Source: Myxococcota bacterium | GTDB taxonomy: Bacteria > Myxococcota_A > UBA796 > JAFGLY01 | Assembly: GCA_024276675.1 (NCBI GenBank) | Contig: JAJRWT010000027.1 | Coordinates: forward strand, 372,001-436,000 | DNA: 64,000 nucleotides | Direction: 5' to 3' | In this document: positions 46,508 to 55,379 of the stretch, one piece after another | Position numbering within the stretch: the first letter of the stretch is position 1 | Layout of the letters: each line of letters begins with the position of its first letter | Program-made: the position numbers and the translations under genes | Notes under the pieces: generated by a model | The model's database searches: none | What the model was told of the DNA's origin: nothing | What the model saw: only the letters and a program-made list of their open reading frames with translations

Positions 46508-47779
46508 TTGCCCAAACCCCTTGCCGAGAGAATGCGCCCCCGAAGCCTGTTGGAAGTCCTGGGGCAGGAACAGCTCACCGGCAGCGACGGCCTGCTGCAC
46601 AAGCTGCTCTCCCCTCCCCTCCCCAACATCATCCTCCACGGACCACCCGGCACCGGAAAGACCACCATCGCCAGGCTCCTGGCCCGCTCCACGGGCTCGG
46701 CCCTGCACCAGCTTTCCGCAGTGCTGTCGGGCGTGGCAGACCTGAAGAAGGTCATCAGGACCCTGTCACAACCAACCCTGGGGGCCAGCGGGCAGCCCAT
46801 TCTGTTCATCGACGAGATCCACCGATGGAACAAGGCGCAACAGGATGCCCTGCTCCCTCACCTGGAAACCGGGGCCATGGTGCTGGTGGGGGCCACCACC
46901 GAAAACCCGACCTACCAACTCACGGCGGCCCTCCGCTCGCGCTGCCAATTGCTGCGGCTGAAGTCCCTGGAACCAGCGCACATACGCGCCATCCTGGAGC
47001 GCGCCCTGAAGGACCCTGAACGAGGGCTGGGCGAGCTGGACCTGGAGATGGAAGCCCGGGCCATCGAAGCCCTCTCCAGGTGGGCCGACGGGGACGCCCG
47101 ACGGGCCCTGAACCTGCTGGAAGACCTGGCCAGGAGCAGCGCACCCGGCACCTTGCTGACCATGGAATCACTGGGCAGACTCTCCGCCCGCCAGGACCTG
47201 AGACACGACCCCAGGGGCGATGAACACTACGATGTACTCTCGGCCTTCATCAAGTCCATGCGCGGCTCGGATCCCGACGCCGCCACCTACTGGCTGGCCA
47301 GGATGCTCACCGCGGGCGAGCCGGCCGAGGCCATCGCACGCCGCATCGTGGTCTTCGCCGCCGAGGATGTGGGCAACGCCGACCCGCGAGCTATCACGCT
47401 GGCTGTATCCGCCGCGCATGGAGTCCAGATGCTGGGCATGCCAGAAGCGCGCATCCTGCTGGCCCAGGCCACCACCTACTGCGCCTCCGCCCCCAAGAGC
47501 AACGCCAGCTACGCGGCCCTCGAATCGGCCACCAGGAGAGTACGGGAGACCGGCGCGCTGGATGTGCCCCTTCACCTGCGCAACGCCAGCAACGCCCTGG
47601 CGCGAGCCCAGGGCCACGGGAAGGGCTACCTCTACCCCCACGACTTCACGGGAAACATCGTCGCACAGGAGTACCTTCCTGCCGCGTTGTCCGATGAGGT
47701 CTATTACCGGCCCGCCCCCCACGGTGCGGAGCGCGTCATAGCCGAAAGACTCTCGTACTGGAAAAAACGCCTGGGGTGA
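46508..47779 (+). CDS. rarA: Replication-associated recombination protein A (AAA+ ATPase)
   Basis: PLAERMRPRSLLEVLGQEQL, LHGPPGTGKTTIARLLA, LFIDEIHRWNKAQQDALLPHLE, EDVGNADPRA; TTG start. Confidence 0.95.
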   Translation: MPKPLAERMRPRSLLEVLGQEQLTGSDGLLHKLLSPPLPNIILHGPPGTGKTTIARLLARSTGSALHQLSAVLSGVADLKKVIRTLSQPTLGASGQPILFIDEIHRWNKAQQDALLPHLETGAMVLVGATTENPTYQLTAALRSRCQLLRLKSLEPAHIRAILERALKDPERGLGELDLEMEARAIEALSRWADGDARRALNLLEDLARSSAPGTLLTMESLGRLSARQDLRHDPRGDEHYDVLSAFIKSMRGSDPDAATYWLARMLTAGEPAEAIARRIVVFAAEDVGNADPRAITLAVSAAHGVQMLGMPEARILLAQATTYCASAPKSNASYAALESATRRVRETGALDVPLHLRNASNALARAQGHGKGYLYPHDFTGNIVAQEYLPAALSDEVYYRPAPHGAERVIAERLSYWKKRLG

Positions 47780-47850
47780 GCTATCCCCGCTGCGGCAGAT
47801 TTTGCCCCGCCGGGGAGATGACTCCGAAAGCCTGATCCAACAACCAGAAC

Positions 47851-48669
47851 GTGAGGATGGACGCGATGACATGGATACTGCTGCTCTTGACCAGCCTGGC
47901 CCTGGCCGAAGAATCCACTTTTGAAGAAACCGAAGAAGCAGGTCAGAAATTCGATGAACCAGAATCAGAACTCTCGGTGGAGGCGGGGGCAACGTGGGCA
48001 ATCGGCAACACCGACTACTACACGGTCAACGCCCTGCTCTCGGGCGCTCACCGTTTTTCGAGGAACAAGCTGGCTCTCGAGCTGGGCGCCAACCTGGGCA
48101 AGAGCGTCGTGGACAGCGACGAGGACGGGATTCTGAGCGACGACGAGCGCGCCGAAGGCAGGCAGGAGACCGCACGAAAATACTGGGCGGACGGCCGTTA
48201 CGACCGCTTCATAGGCGAACGCGACAGCCTCTACGCGCTGGTGGGCGCGCTGGCGGATCCCTTCGCCGGCTACGACTATCGCATCCACGAGCAGTTGGGC
48301 TACTCCCGTATCCTCGTGGAAAACAGCAGCACCGACGTTGTCACCGAAATCGGCGCCGACATGGCCCACGAAGACTACGTCGAAGGCGTGGATCCCAACT
48401 GGGCGCTCATTTTGGCTGGCCGGATCATGGTGGGCATCGACCACAAGTTCAACGAAAACGTCTCCTTCAGTGAAAAAGTGGAGCTGTACGAAAACATCCT
48501 GGACTACGAAGACCTGCGGATCCTCAACGAGGCGTCCATCTCGGCCCAGTTGAGCGATGTGTTCAGCATGAAGCTCAGCAACTCGCTCACCTACGACAAC
48601 GTCCCCGTCGAAGGTTACCGCCCGCTGGACCTGACATCCATGGCTACTCTCGTGGCTTCAATATTGTAG
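47851..48669 (+). CDS. DUF481-family (YdiY-like) outer-membrane protein
   Basis: LSVEAGATWAIGNTDYYTVNALLSGAHRFSRNKLALELGANLG...ARKYWADGRYDRFIGERDSLYALVGALADPFAGYDYRIHEQLGYSRIL. Confidence 0.85.
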   Translation: MRMDAMTWILLLLTSLALAEESTFEETEEAGQKFDEPESELSVEAGATWAIGNTDYYTVNALLSGAHRFSRNKLALELGANLGKSVVDSDEDGILSDDERAEGRQETARKYWADGRYDRFIGERDSLYALVGALADPFAGYDYRIHEQLGYSRILVENSSTDVVTEIGADMAHEDYVEGVDPNWALILAGRIMVGIDHKFNENVSFSEKVELYENILDYEDLRILNEASISAQLSDVFSMKLSNSLTYDNVPVEGYRPLDLTSMATLVASIL

Positions 48670-48827
48670 GATTGTAGGCCGCGCTCTCCATGGCTGCTCC
48701 ACAAGCGGCGGCGCGGGAGCACCCTGAATGTCTGGTCAACCAGGCTCATGGCACCACAAGGTGCCACGCGGCTCGCCTGTCCAGGCCAGGCCCGAGCCGC
48801 CACGGAAAACCCCCACACCGATTACCA

Positions 48828-50114
48828 CTATCGCTGCCATGCAGCGCATTCCAGGCGATGTTCGGCGGCTATGGCATCCACCAGCTCAGAGGGCACACCT
48901 GCCCTCCTTGCAAAAACCGGCCACATGGCCACGGCTGCGGCGACCTCCTGCACTATGTCTCGCCCCGAATTCCTGATGCCGAAACGCGACCCCAGTGAGA
49001 TCAGATCATCTGCCTGGAAGGCTTCACGTTTGCCCGCCAGGCTCATCTGGTGTAGCCTGGTGTAGCCTCTGCCCCTGGCGAAGGTGAGGTCGTATGCCGG
49101 GGAGAGACTCCAGGTGCCGGAGGGGTCCATGAGGAAGGCCATGTTCTTGGTGTGATCGTCCTGGTTGACCGCCATTATGTTGAAACAGGCCCGACGAAAG
49201 GCCTGCTCCAGGGCGGAATGGCCCAGGCCCAGGGCCAGCACCAGCCTGAGATACTGCTCGTAGGAATAGATCCCCGGCATGTTGTAGTCCACGTGCTCCA
49301 TTCCTCCCAGCGTGTGCATGTGCATACGCTTGCCGTCCACGCGATCGAAACGCCTGGTCATGAAGTGCGCCCTGCCGCGCTCTTCCAGCAAGTGGACCTC
49401 TGCCATGTGGACGCCCGCCTCCCGCGCCATTCCCGCGTAGGCATACTCGATGCGGTTGAAAGGCTGTGGTTCGTGGTTGGGATTGCCGAGTTCCCCGACG
49501 CCGTCGAACTTTATCATCCACGGCTCATCCCCGGGGCGGACGCGGGCAAAAGCAGAACGTACCTGACCTTCGGCGCGGTTCCAGAGGATCACCGCCTTGG
49601 CCCTGGCTCCGCCAGCGGATGAGCCCAGCCGGATGATCTCGGGAATGGCCACCTCGGTACGGCCTTCCACCACGCTCCGTGCCGCGGAAACCAGGGCAGC
49701 CACCTCCAGGGCCTGGCCTTCCCTGGAATTCCGGGGAATTCTGTGCGCCGGCCGGTATTCCAGGGCCCCCATGGCGCGGGAGCCCACGTAAAGCAGCTTC
49801 TGTACCGGACTCATTGCGGCATCCGGCTTCCCCCGGTCAGCAAAGTACTTTCGAATGATGGCGTTCCCGAAACGATCCGGCAATGAGTCGGCCAGTACTC
49901 CGGGAAGGCCTTCAAAGGCATCCGACCGGGCCAGCTCCGGAAAGGTAATAGCCCCCCTCGAAGAAAGGGGCAGCTTTCGCGGCGATATCTCCAAGCCCGA
50001 ACGCATGAATGAACGATCATACTCGAACACCAGCCGACCATCGGACAGCTCGGCAACTGCGCCCACGGTTCGCCCCCAGATGCGGACCTCTGCCAGGCAA
50101 CTCAAGTCAGGCAC
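48828..50114 (-). CDS. hipA: HipA-family serine/threonine kinase toxin
   Basis: SSAGGARAKAVI, MIKFDG, NIMAVNQDDHTKNMAFLMD, WSLSPAYDLTFA; GTG start overlaps hipB stop (GTGCCTGA). Confidence 0.92.
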   Translation of the reverse strand: MPDLSCLAEVRIWGRTVGAVAELSDGRLVFEYDRSFMRSGLEISPRKLPLSSRGAITFPELARSDAFEGLPGVLADSLPDRFGNAIIRKYFADRGKPDAAMSPVQKLLYVGSRAMGALEYRPAHRIPRNSREGQALEVAALVSAARSVVEGRTEVAIPEIIRLGSSAGGARAKAVILWNRAEGQVRSAFARVRPGDEPWMIKFDGVGELGNPNHEPQPFNRIEYAYAGMAREAGVHMAEVHLLEERGRAHFMTRRFDRVDGKRMHMHTLGGMEHVDYNMPGIYSYEQYLRLVLALGLGHSALEQAFRRACFNIMAVNQDDHTKNMAFLMDPSGTWSLSPAYDLTFARGRGYTRLHQMSLAGKREAFQADDLISLGSRFGIRNSGRDIVQEVAAAVAMWPVFARRAGVPSELVDAIAAEHRLECAAWQR

Positions 50115-50415
50115 GACGCCTCCCGGTGGCCCTATTGCGCTGGCGCCCGCCGGTCTGCAGGAGTTCCATGGGGGAGACAGGAGCCTCTGGTAGGAAGGCA
50201 TCCAGGGTGTCCAACCTGCCCAGGGCGCGCAGCAGCCGGATGATGGTGGAAAACTGCGTGTCTTCGCCGTTTTCGACGTTTCGGACTGTACGGATGCCTA
50301 TTCCCGCCAATCGAGACAGGTCTTCCTGGGTCACGTTTTGCTGCAGGCGATACCTGCGAAGACGCCCACCCAGCTCCGCGAGAATTTCGGAATCGGTACG
50401 ATCCAGCAGTGACAT
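50107..50415 (-). CDS. hipB: HipB-like XRE-family antitoxin
   Basis: LGGRLRRYRLQQNVTQEDLSRLAGIGIRTVRNVENGEDTQFSTIIRLLRALGRLD HTH. Confidence 0.9.
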   Translation of the reverse strand: MSLLDRTDSEILAELGGRLRRYRLQQNVTQEDLSRLAGIGIRTVRNVENGEDTQFSTIIRLLRALGRLDTLDAFLPEAPVSPMELLQTGGRQRNRATGRRRA

Positions 50416-50782
50416 GCAATCTCCGGATATTTGGTCGGAATGTGTACGTGCCTTTCACGAAGAATATATAATAACCGGCATGTTCTTACCGGTAGCTTCG
50501 CCTCTTTCCAGTCAATAGGCAATCATGTGCTGATTATACCAGATACTCTGCCCAGGAAGAAAGTACGGGCCAGGCGGAACCGGGTGTACCACCACGATGG
50601 AACGGTGGCTGGCGCAGACCACACCAGCCATACATGCGGCTTTTCAGGCAAGTTCTTGCCTTTTATAACGCAATAGGCGCATTATCGGCAACATAGTGCC
50701 GGATACAAGCATGTGCTGACGCCGGATGATCGATGGCAACAATGTCTACGGCCACAAGGGAAATACCAGCGAATGACCTGGT

Positions 50783-53700
50783 TCAACGCAGGCCGACAGC
50801 GATGCCGGCCTGTGGCGGTCTGCCAAGAGACGAAACTGTCTTGACCTGAACGAAGCCCGCCTGTTCCAGCAGGTTCTTCAGATCATCCAGGCCCAGGGAG
50901 TTGAAGCGCCCCTGCTCGGCCAGGTTCTGCAACATGGCCATGCGACCCTTGCAAGATCTCAGATCCTGCTTGGCCAGCGCTACGTCGTGTTCCCCTGAGA
51001 AGGAGCCCCTCTTGTCCAATTCAAGCATGGCTCCTCGCAGGACCACCCCGGGATCCGAGTCGGGAGCCATGGCGGAGACAACGAGACGCCCGCCGGGAAC
51101 CAGCAACCGGTGGAACTCCCTCACTGTCTCCACGGGGTTTCTTATGTAGGGCAGCAACAAGCTCGCCGCGATTGCGTCCAACTGCATGTCTTCGAATGGT
51201 AGCTGCTCGTCGCCGTTGGATGGAAAGACACCGATTCTGGAGAGCCCGAGATCCTCCAGCCTGGGAGAGATCCCCTGCTCCACCTTTCTGGCTCCCCTGG
51301 GGCTCAGATCTCCGGCGATCCATTCCCCGTGTACAAAACGCGAAATCCGGTTGAAATCCAGGATCACATCCAGCTCTTCGGGGGGGACGTTCGCCTTCAG
51401 GTAGGTTCGGTCGTTGACCGTGGGAATCTTGCCCCTGAGAATGTCGTGCAGCCGCCAGTCCTGGTTTGCAATCCACATCTCGAGCGAGTTGAAGGACAGG
51501 CCGTCCAGGACACCGTCCAGCACTCCGTAGCCGAAGTACTCCCCCGTCAAGAGCCTGCGAACGGTGCGCACGGCGTGGATCTCGAGGTTGAGCGCGTGGA
51601 GATCCATGGGCGGCATAGTGGTACCTCTGGTCTCGCCCAGACTTCGAAGCCTGGAACGAGCGATCTTCAGCACGTCGGGCACCAGGTCCACAAGGTGCAG
51701 CCGTTCCAACCGGGATGCCTTTCGCGGTCCCATGGTCTGAAGGAGCATCTCGGACAATGCTCCTGAACCACATCCCATGTCGGCCACCCTGTGCCCAGGT
51801 TCCACCCGAAGCAGCTCCACCTGCTTCTTCAGGAAGGCCCGATACTCCTGCGAACCCACCAAGGCCTGGCAACGAAGACGCCCTCCAGGCCTTGTGAAGA
51901 GCTGGTCCTTCCAAAAAGACAGAGGGTCCGAGGCAGAGTCCAGATCCAGACGTCCCCATTCTGCTGCTTTCATCTTCTTGAGAAAATGCCGGTCAGGATC
52001 AAGCGGTTCGATACGCTCGTGAAACACGAAACGCCATACAATGGAATTCAATTCCCTGGATACCAGGGTGGCGCCGGGTCCGCGGAAGGGCGAATGCCCC
52101 ACCGGAAGCGTTACATGCTCCCTGGGCGCTGTGGTGGGAACCGAGATGAAATCCCTTGCCGCGGGAAGGGGAACCAGGGAGTCATGTTCCCCGGAAATCC
52201 ACGAGATGGGAACGGGGATCCGGGCGGATTCGGCAGTGGCGTCTTCGTGGCTCGCCAACCCTGACCGAATGGCGTCCGTGCAGAAATGATCCATGTCCAT
52301 GGGGATTCCATAGATCGAGCCCTGCCCCACATGTTCACCGCTCATGACAAGCCTCGCCAGGTCCACTCCGCCGCTTTCGTTCAAAAGGAATTCCTGGGCG
52401 CAAACAGCAGGTGTTATTCCGATCCACTTCTGAATCCGCCTGCCACGATCCATTGCCACGGCCCTGCGACCCGCCACCGCCTGAAGGCCAACCGAGACGA
52501 GAATCACAACGTTGGGAGTGAAACGCTCGTTTTCGTAGACAAAATCCAGCACTGCCGAGACATCGTCCACGGCCTGGGACAGGGTGGAGCGAAATGGCTC
52601 TGCCGCGTCTCGGTCGCTTTCCACGGAAGGGTAGCTTTCTCCTGGGCAGCGCACGCCATCGTACCGCAGGACCACGATATCCGACCCCCTTCGCTTGAAG
52701 TTGTCGATGAGGGCCATGGCCAGACCTGTCATGGACTCTTTTCGCTTGCCGAAGGGAGGGGAGATGATCACCACGGGGGCAACAATACGCTTGGTCCTGG
52801 TCTCGTTGGTGGAGTTCAAGATACCCACCAATTCTTCCTTTCGGCTGTTCTGGAACCTGACGAGGTCCACGAACGCCGAATGGTCGATCTGCGGTAGTTC
52901 CATGGAAGAACGGCGCATGAACGACAGGATCATCTGGAGCAGACGAGAGAGCGCACCGTTCCTGTCGGATGGCAGATAGGCGGGCCTAATGACCTGTCGC
53001 ATCTCGCGGCTTCCGATCCCGAAATCAACCCCCACCTTGAGATACCGCGTTGTTCCGGAATCATCGGCAACGGGTGTCACATGCACCACCCTGGAGGAGC
53101 TGTAGAAATCCCGCTGCCCGGTACGGCTCCTGACCACCATCTCGGGTATGGGCGTACCCGGCAGGAAGTAGGATTGATCCGGGTCCACGGAGTATGCAAG
53201 GCCTTCCCTGGAGATGTTCAGAACGACGAGGTCAAGCTGTTTCCCCGGGGGATAGGGTAGTGGAATCTCCACTGTCATGGCGGGTTCGGGAGTTCGCCTC
53301 TGCGAACGACGCCGACTGTAGGTTACGAGTTGGTCGGGCACATAGACCCGCAACAGGGGACCGTTCCGTTCGTATACCACCGAGTAGAAGTAGTAATTGA
53401 GCTGTTCGGTGTCGATGAAGAGATGAATCCGGTCGTTTTCGGTGGGCCTGGAGACCGAAGGGTTCAACAAGCTGATGACCACATGATCGTCTTCGATGGC
53501 ATCCAGTTCGAATTCCCTGAACCCCATGGAGTCGCGCTGGAAAATCATGCCTCCCAGTACCCTGGCGCCCCCCAGCAGCTCTTCCAACACTTCCCTAACC
53601 TTCAGGAAACCAGTCACCACCTGCACTCGGCCTGTTTCCAACGGGACGGGTGACTGCTCCATCAAACCGGCCATCTCGTCGACTATCTGTTGCAGGACAA

Positions 53701-54031
53701 AGCCCTGCAGCTCGTGTGCCACTTTCTCTTGCAGGTGCAGGAACTCCACTCGAATTCCAGTGGCGTCCGGTACCAGGTGAATGAGTTCCACCAACTGTGC
53801 GGACACCTGGATGGAGGATGGGTGCCCTGGAAGCCTGAAGCTCAGATCGATGGTGTCGGGTAGTTCATCCACCATCCCGGGTACGTAGATAAATGCCCCG
53901 CCAATGCTGATGTTGAGGATCTGGCCTTGTCCGAAATCATCACTGCTCACCTCGATGAGACACGACACGCGAGCGAATTTCCTGCGATCACCTGGGAATG
54001 GGCTGGCTTTCTGTGTCACGTGACGCTCCAT
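50783..54031 (-). CDS. PilZ-PilZ-alpha/beta hydrolase-SAM methyltransferase multidomain protein
   Basis: DRRKFARVSC...NISIGG and RRRSQRRTP...NISREG (two PilZ RxxxR/NxSxxG motifs); VVIISPPFGKRKESMTGLAMAL...RYDGV...GEHDSLVP...VGHSPF; VADMGCGSGALSEMLL. Confidence 0.88.
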   Translation of the reverse strand: MERHVTQKASPFPGDRRKFARVSCLIEVSSDDFGQGQILNISIGGAFIYVPGMVDELPDTIDLSFRLPGHPSSIQVSAQLVELIHLVPDATGIRVEFLHLQEKVAHELQGFVLQQIVDEMAGLMEQSPVPLETGRVQVVTGFLKVREVLEELLGGARVLGGMIFQRDSMGFREFELDAIEDDHVVISLLNPSVSRPTENDRIHLFIDTEQLNYYFYSVVYERNGPLLRVYVPDQLVTYSRRRSQRRTPEPAMTVEIPLPYPPGKQLDLVVLNISREGLAYSVDPDQSYFLPGTPIPEMVVRSRTGQRDFYSSSRVVHVTPVADDSGTTRYLKVGVDFGIGSREMRQVIRPAYLPSDRNGALSRLLQMILSFMRRSSMELPQIDHSAFVDLVRFQNSRKEELVGILNSTNETRTKRIVAPVVIISPPFGKRKESMTGLAMALIDNFKRRGSDIVVLRYDGVRCPGESYPSVESDRDAAEPFRSTLSQAVDDVSAVLDFVYENERFTPNVVILVSVGLQAVAGRRAVAMDRGRRIQKWIGITPAVCAQEFLLNESGGVDLARLVMSGEHVGQGSIYGIPMDMDHFCTDAIRSGLASHEDATAESARIPVPISWISGEHDSLVPLPAARDFISVPTTAPREHVTLPVGHSPFRGPGATLVSRELNSIVWRFVFHERIEPLDPDRHFLKKMKAAEWGRLDLDSASDPLSFWKDQLFTRPGGRLRCQALVGSQEYRAFLKKQVELLRVEPGHRVADMGCGSGALSEMLLQTMGPRKASRLERLHLVDLVPDVLKIARSRLRSLGETRGTTMPPMDLHALNLEIHAVRTVRRLLTGEYFGYGVLDGVLDGLSFNSLEMWIANQDWRLHDILRGKIPTVNDRTYLKANVPPEELDVILDFNRISRFVHGEWIAGDLSPRGARKVEQGISPRLEDLGLSRIGVFPSNGDEQLPFEDMQLDAIAASLLLPYIRNPVETVREFHRLLVPGGRLVVSAMAPDSDPGVVLRGAMLELDKRGSFSGEHDVALAKQDLRSCKGRMAMLQNLAEQGRFNSLGLDDLKNLLEQAGFVQVKTVSSLGRPPQAGIAVGLR

Positions 54032-54412
54032 ACTTCGAAAGTGAACCGCATGCGGCACCCTCCTGGTCCGTCCATGGCAGATATTGTGGTACTGGCGGAT
54101 CAACCAGCTCGCGAAAGAACCACCACGGCACGACTGCGATTCTACAGTATCCCTGATCTCGGCCACAGGCGACGGCTTGCTGCCAGCAGAAAACTCAAGC
54201 CCAGGGGAATACGCCCCGCACGTGGAACCTGTTGAATGGATGGATGGACGGCGGCCGCCGCTTACGAGCCTGCCGGGCAAGCGTCTCGTTGCTCTGAAAA
54301 GCAGGACCACCGCCAGAACCAACCAATGGCAAACTTCATTTTTTCCAGGCCCCCACTTCCAACCCCATGCGGTTATCTGGTATCCTCGAAATTTTCACCC
54401 CAGCACAGGTAG

Positions 54413-55309
54413 GTGACAATGGAGATAAGAGTATTTGGTTCTCGTGGAAGCCACTGCGTGAGCGGTGCCGAGTTCACCAGGTACGGCGGGCTTACGCCTT
54501 GCGTTTGTGTCCAATGCGGCAAGTTCTGGATCGTCTTCGACGCGGGTATGGGCCTGGTCAAGGCGGGGGAACACATCCTGTACGACAGTACCGCGGCCAA
54601 GACCGTCTTCCTCTTCCTGAGCCATCTCCACAACGACCACATCGAAGGCATCAACTTCTTCAAACCGCTCTATATAGGGAACTACCATGTCCGGTTCAGC
54701 GGTTTCGGTGGCTCCAGCGATATCCTCCTGGACAGGATCTCCACCACGTTCTCACCTCCCTACTTTCCCCTGGCACTCGACGAACTGAAAAGCCAGTTGG
54801 AGATCACCAGCATAAGCGAAGAACAGGTGATGGTATTCGACGACAACGCCGGTACCTACGTCATCAGGAACGTGTTCACCGACGAATTCATCAAGGGGGA
54901 CTTCTCCATCTCCAACTGGTATCACCCCAGCCATCCCAAGGACGGCTCACTGGTGTACAAACTCAACTATGGCGGCAAAGTCCTCGTCTACGCCACCGAT
55001 ATCGAACTCTACGGCGGAGGCCTGGACCGGCGCATGGAGCGCCTGTGCAGAAACGCGGACATGGTGTTCATCGACTCCCAGTACACCGACGAACAGTACT
55101 TCGACGAGGGCCACGTCGTCCAGGGCTACGGCCACTCCTACCACTCGGCAGTCATCAGGTTCGGGCAAGCGGCCAACATCAAAAAGCTACGTTTCTTCCA
55201 CCATGATCCCGAAGCAACCGACGACCAGCTCGATGCCGTCGACGCCGCCCTGAAGAAGATCAATCCGGAATGGGGCTGCGCCTACACCGGTGAGATCCTG
55301 CACCTGTAG
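54413..55309 (+). CDS. Metallo-beta-lactamase-fold hydrolase
   Basis: FLSHLHNDHIEG (HxHxDH), later HPSHP, ATDIE and HHDP metal-ligand candidates. Confidence 0.88.
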   Translation: MTMEIRVFGSRGSHCVSGAEFTRYGGLTPCVCVQCGKFWIVFDAGMGLVKAGEHILYDSTAAKTVFLFLSHLHNDHIEGINFFKPLYIGNYHVRFSGFGGSSDILLDRISTTFSPPYFPLALDELKSQLEITSISEEQVMVFDDNAGTYVIRNVFTDEFIKGDFSISNWYHPSHPKDGSLVYKLNYGGKVLVYATDIELYGGGLDRRMERLCRNADMVFIDSQYTDEQYFDEGHVVQGYGHSYHSAVIRFGQAANIKKLRFFHHDPEATDDQLDAVDAALKKINPEWGCAYTGEILHL

Positions 55310-55379
55310 TACTGCAACTCCCCAACCAACCGCAGCCCGGCGCAGGTCGCCGGCTTCATCCGAAGCCCGAACACGGAAA

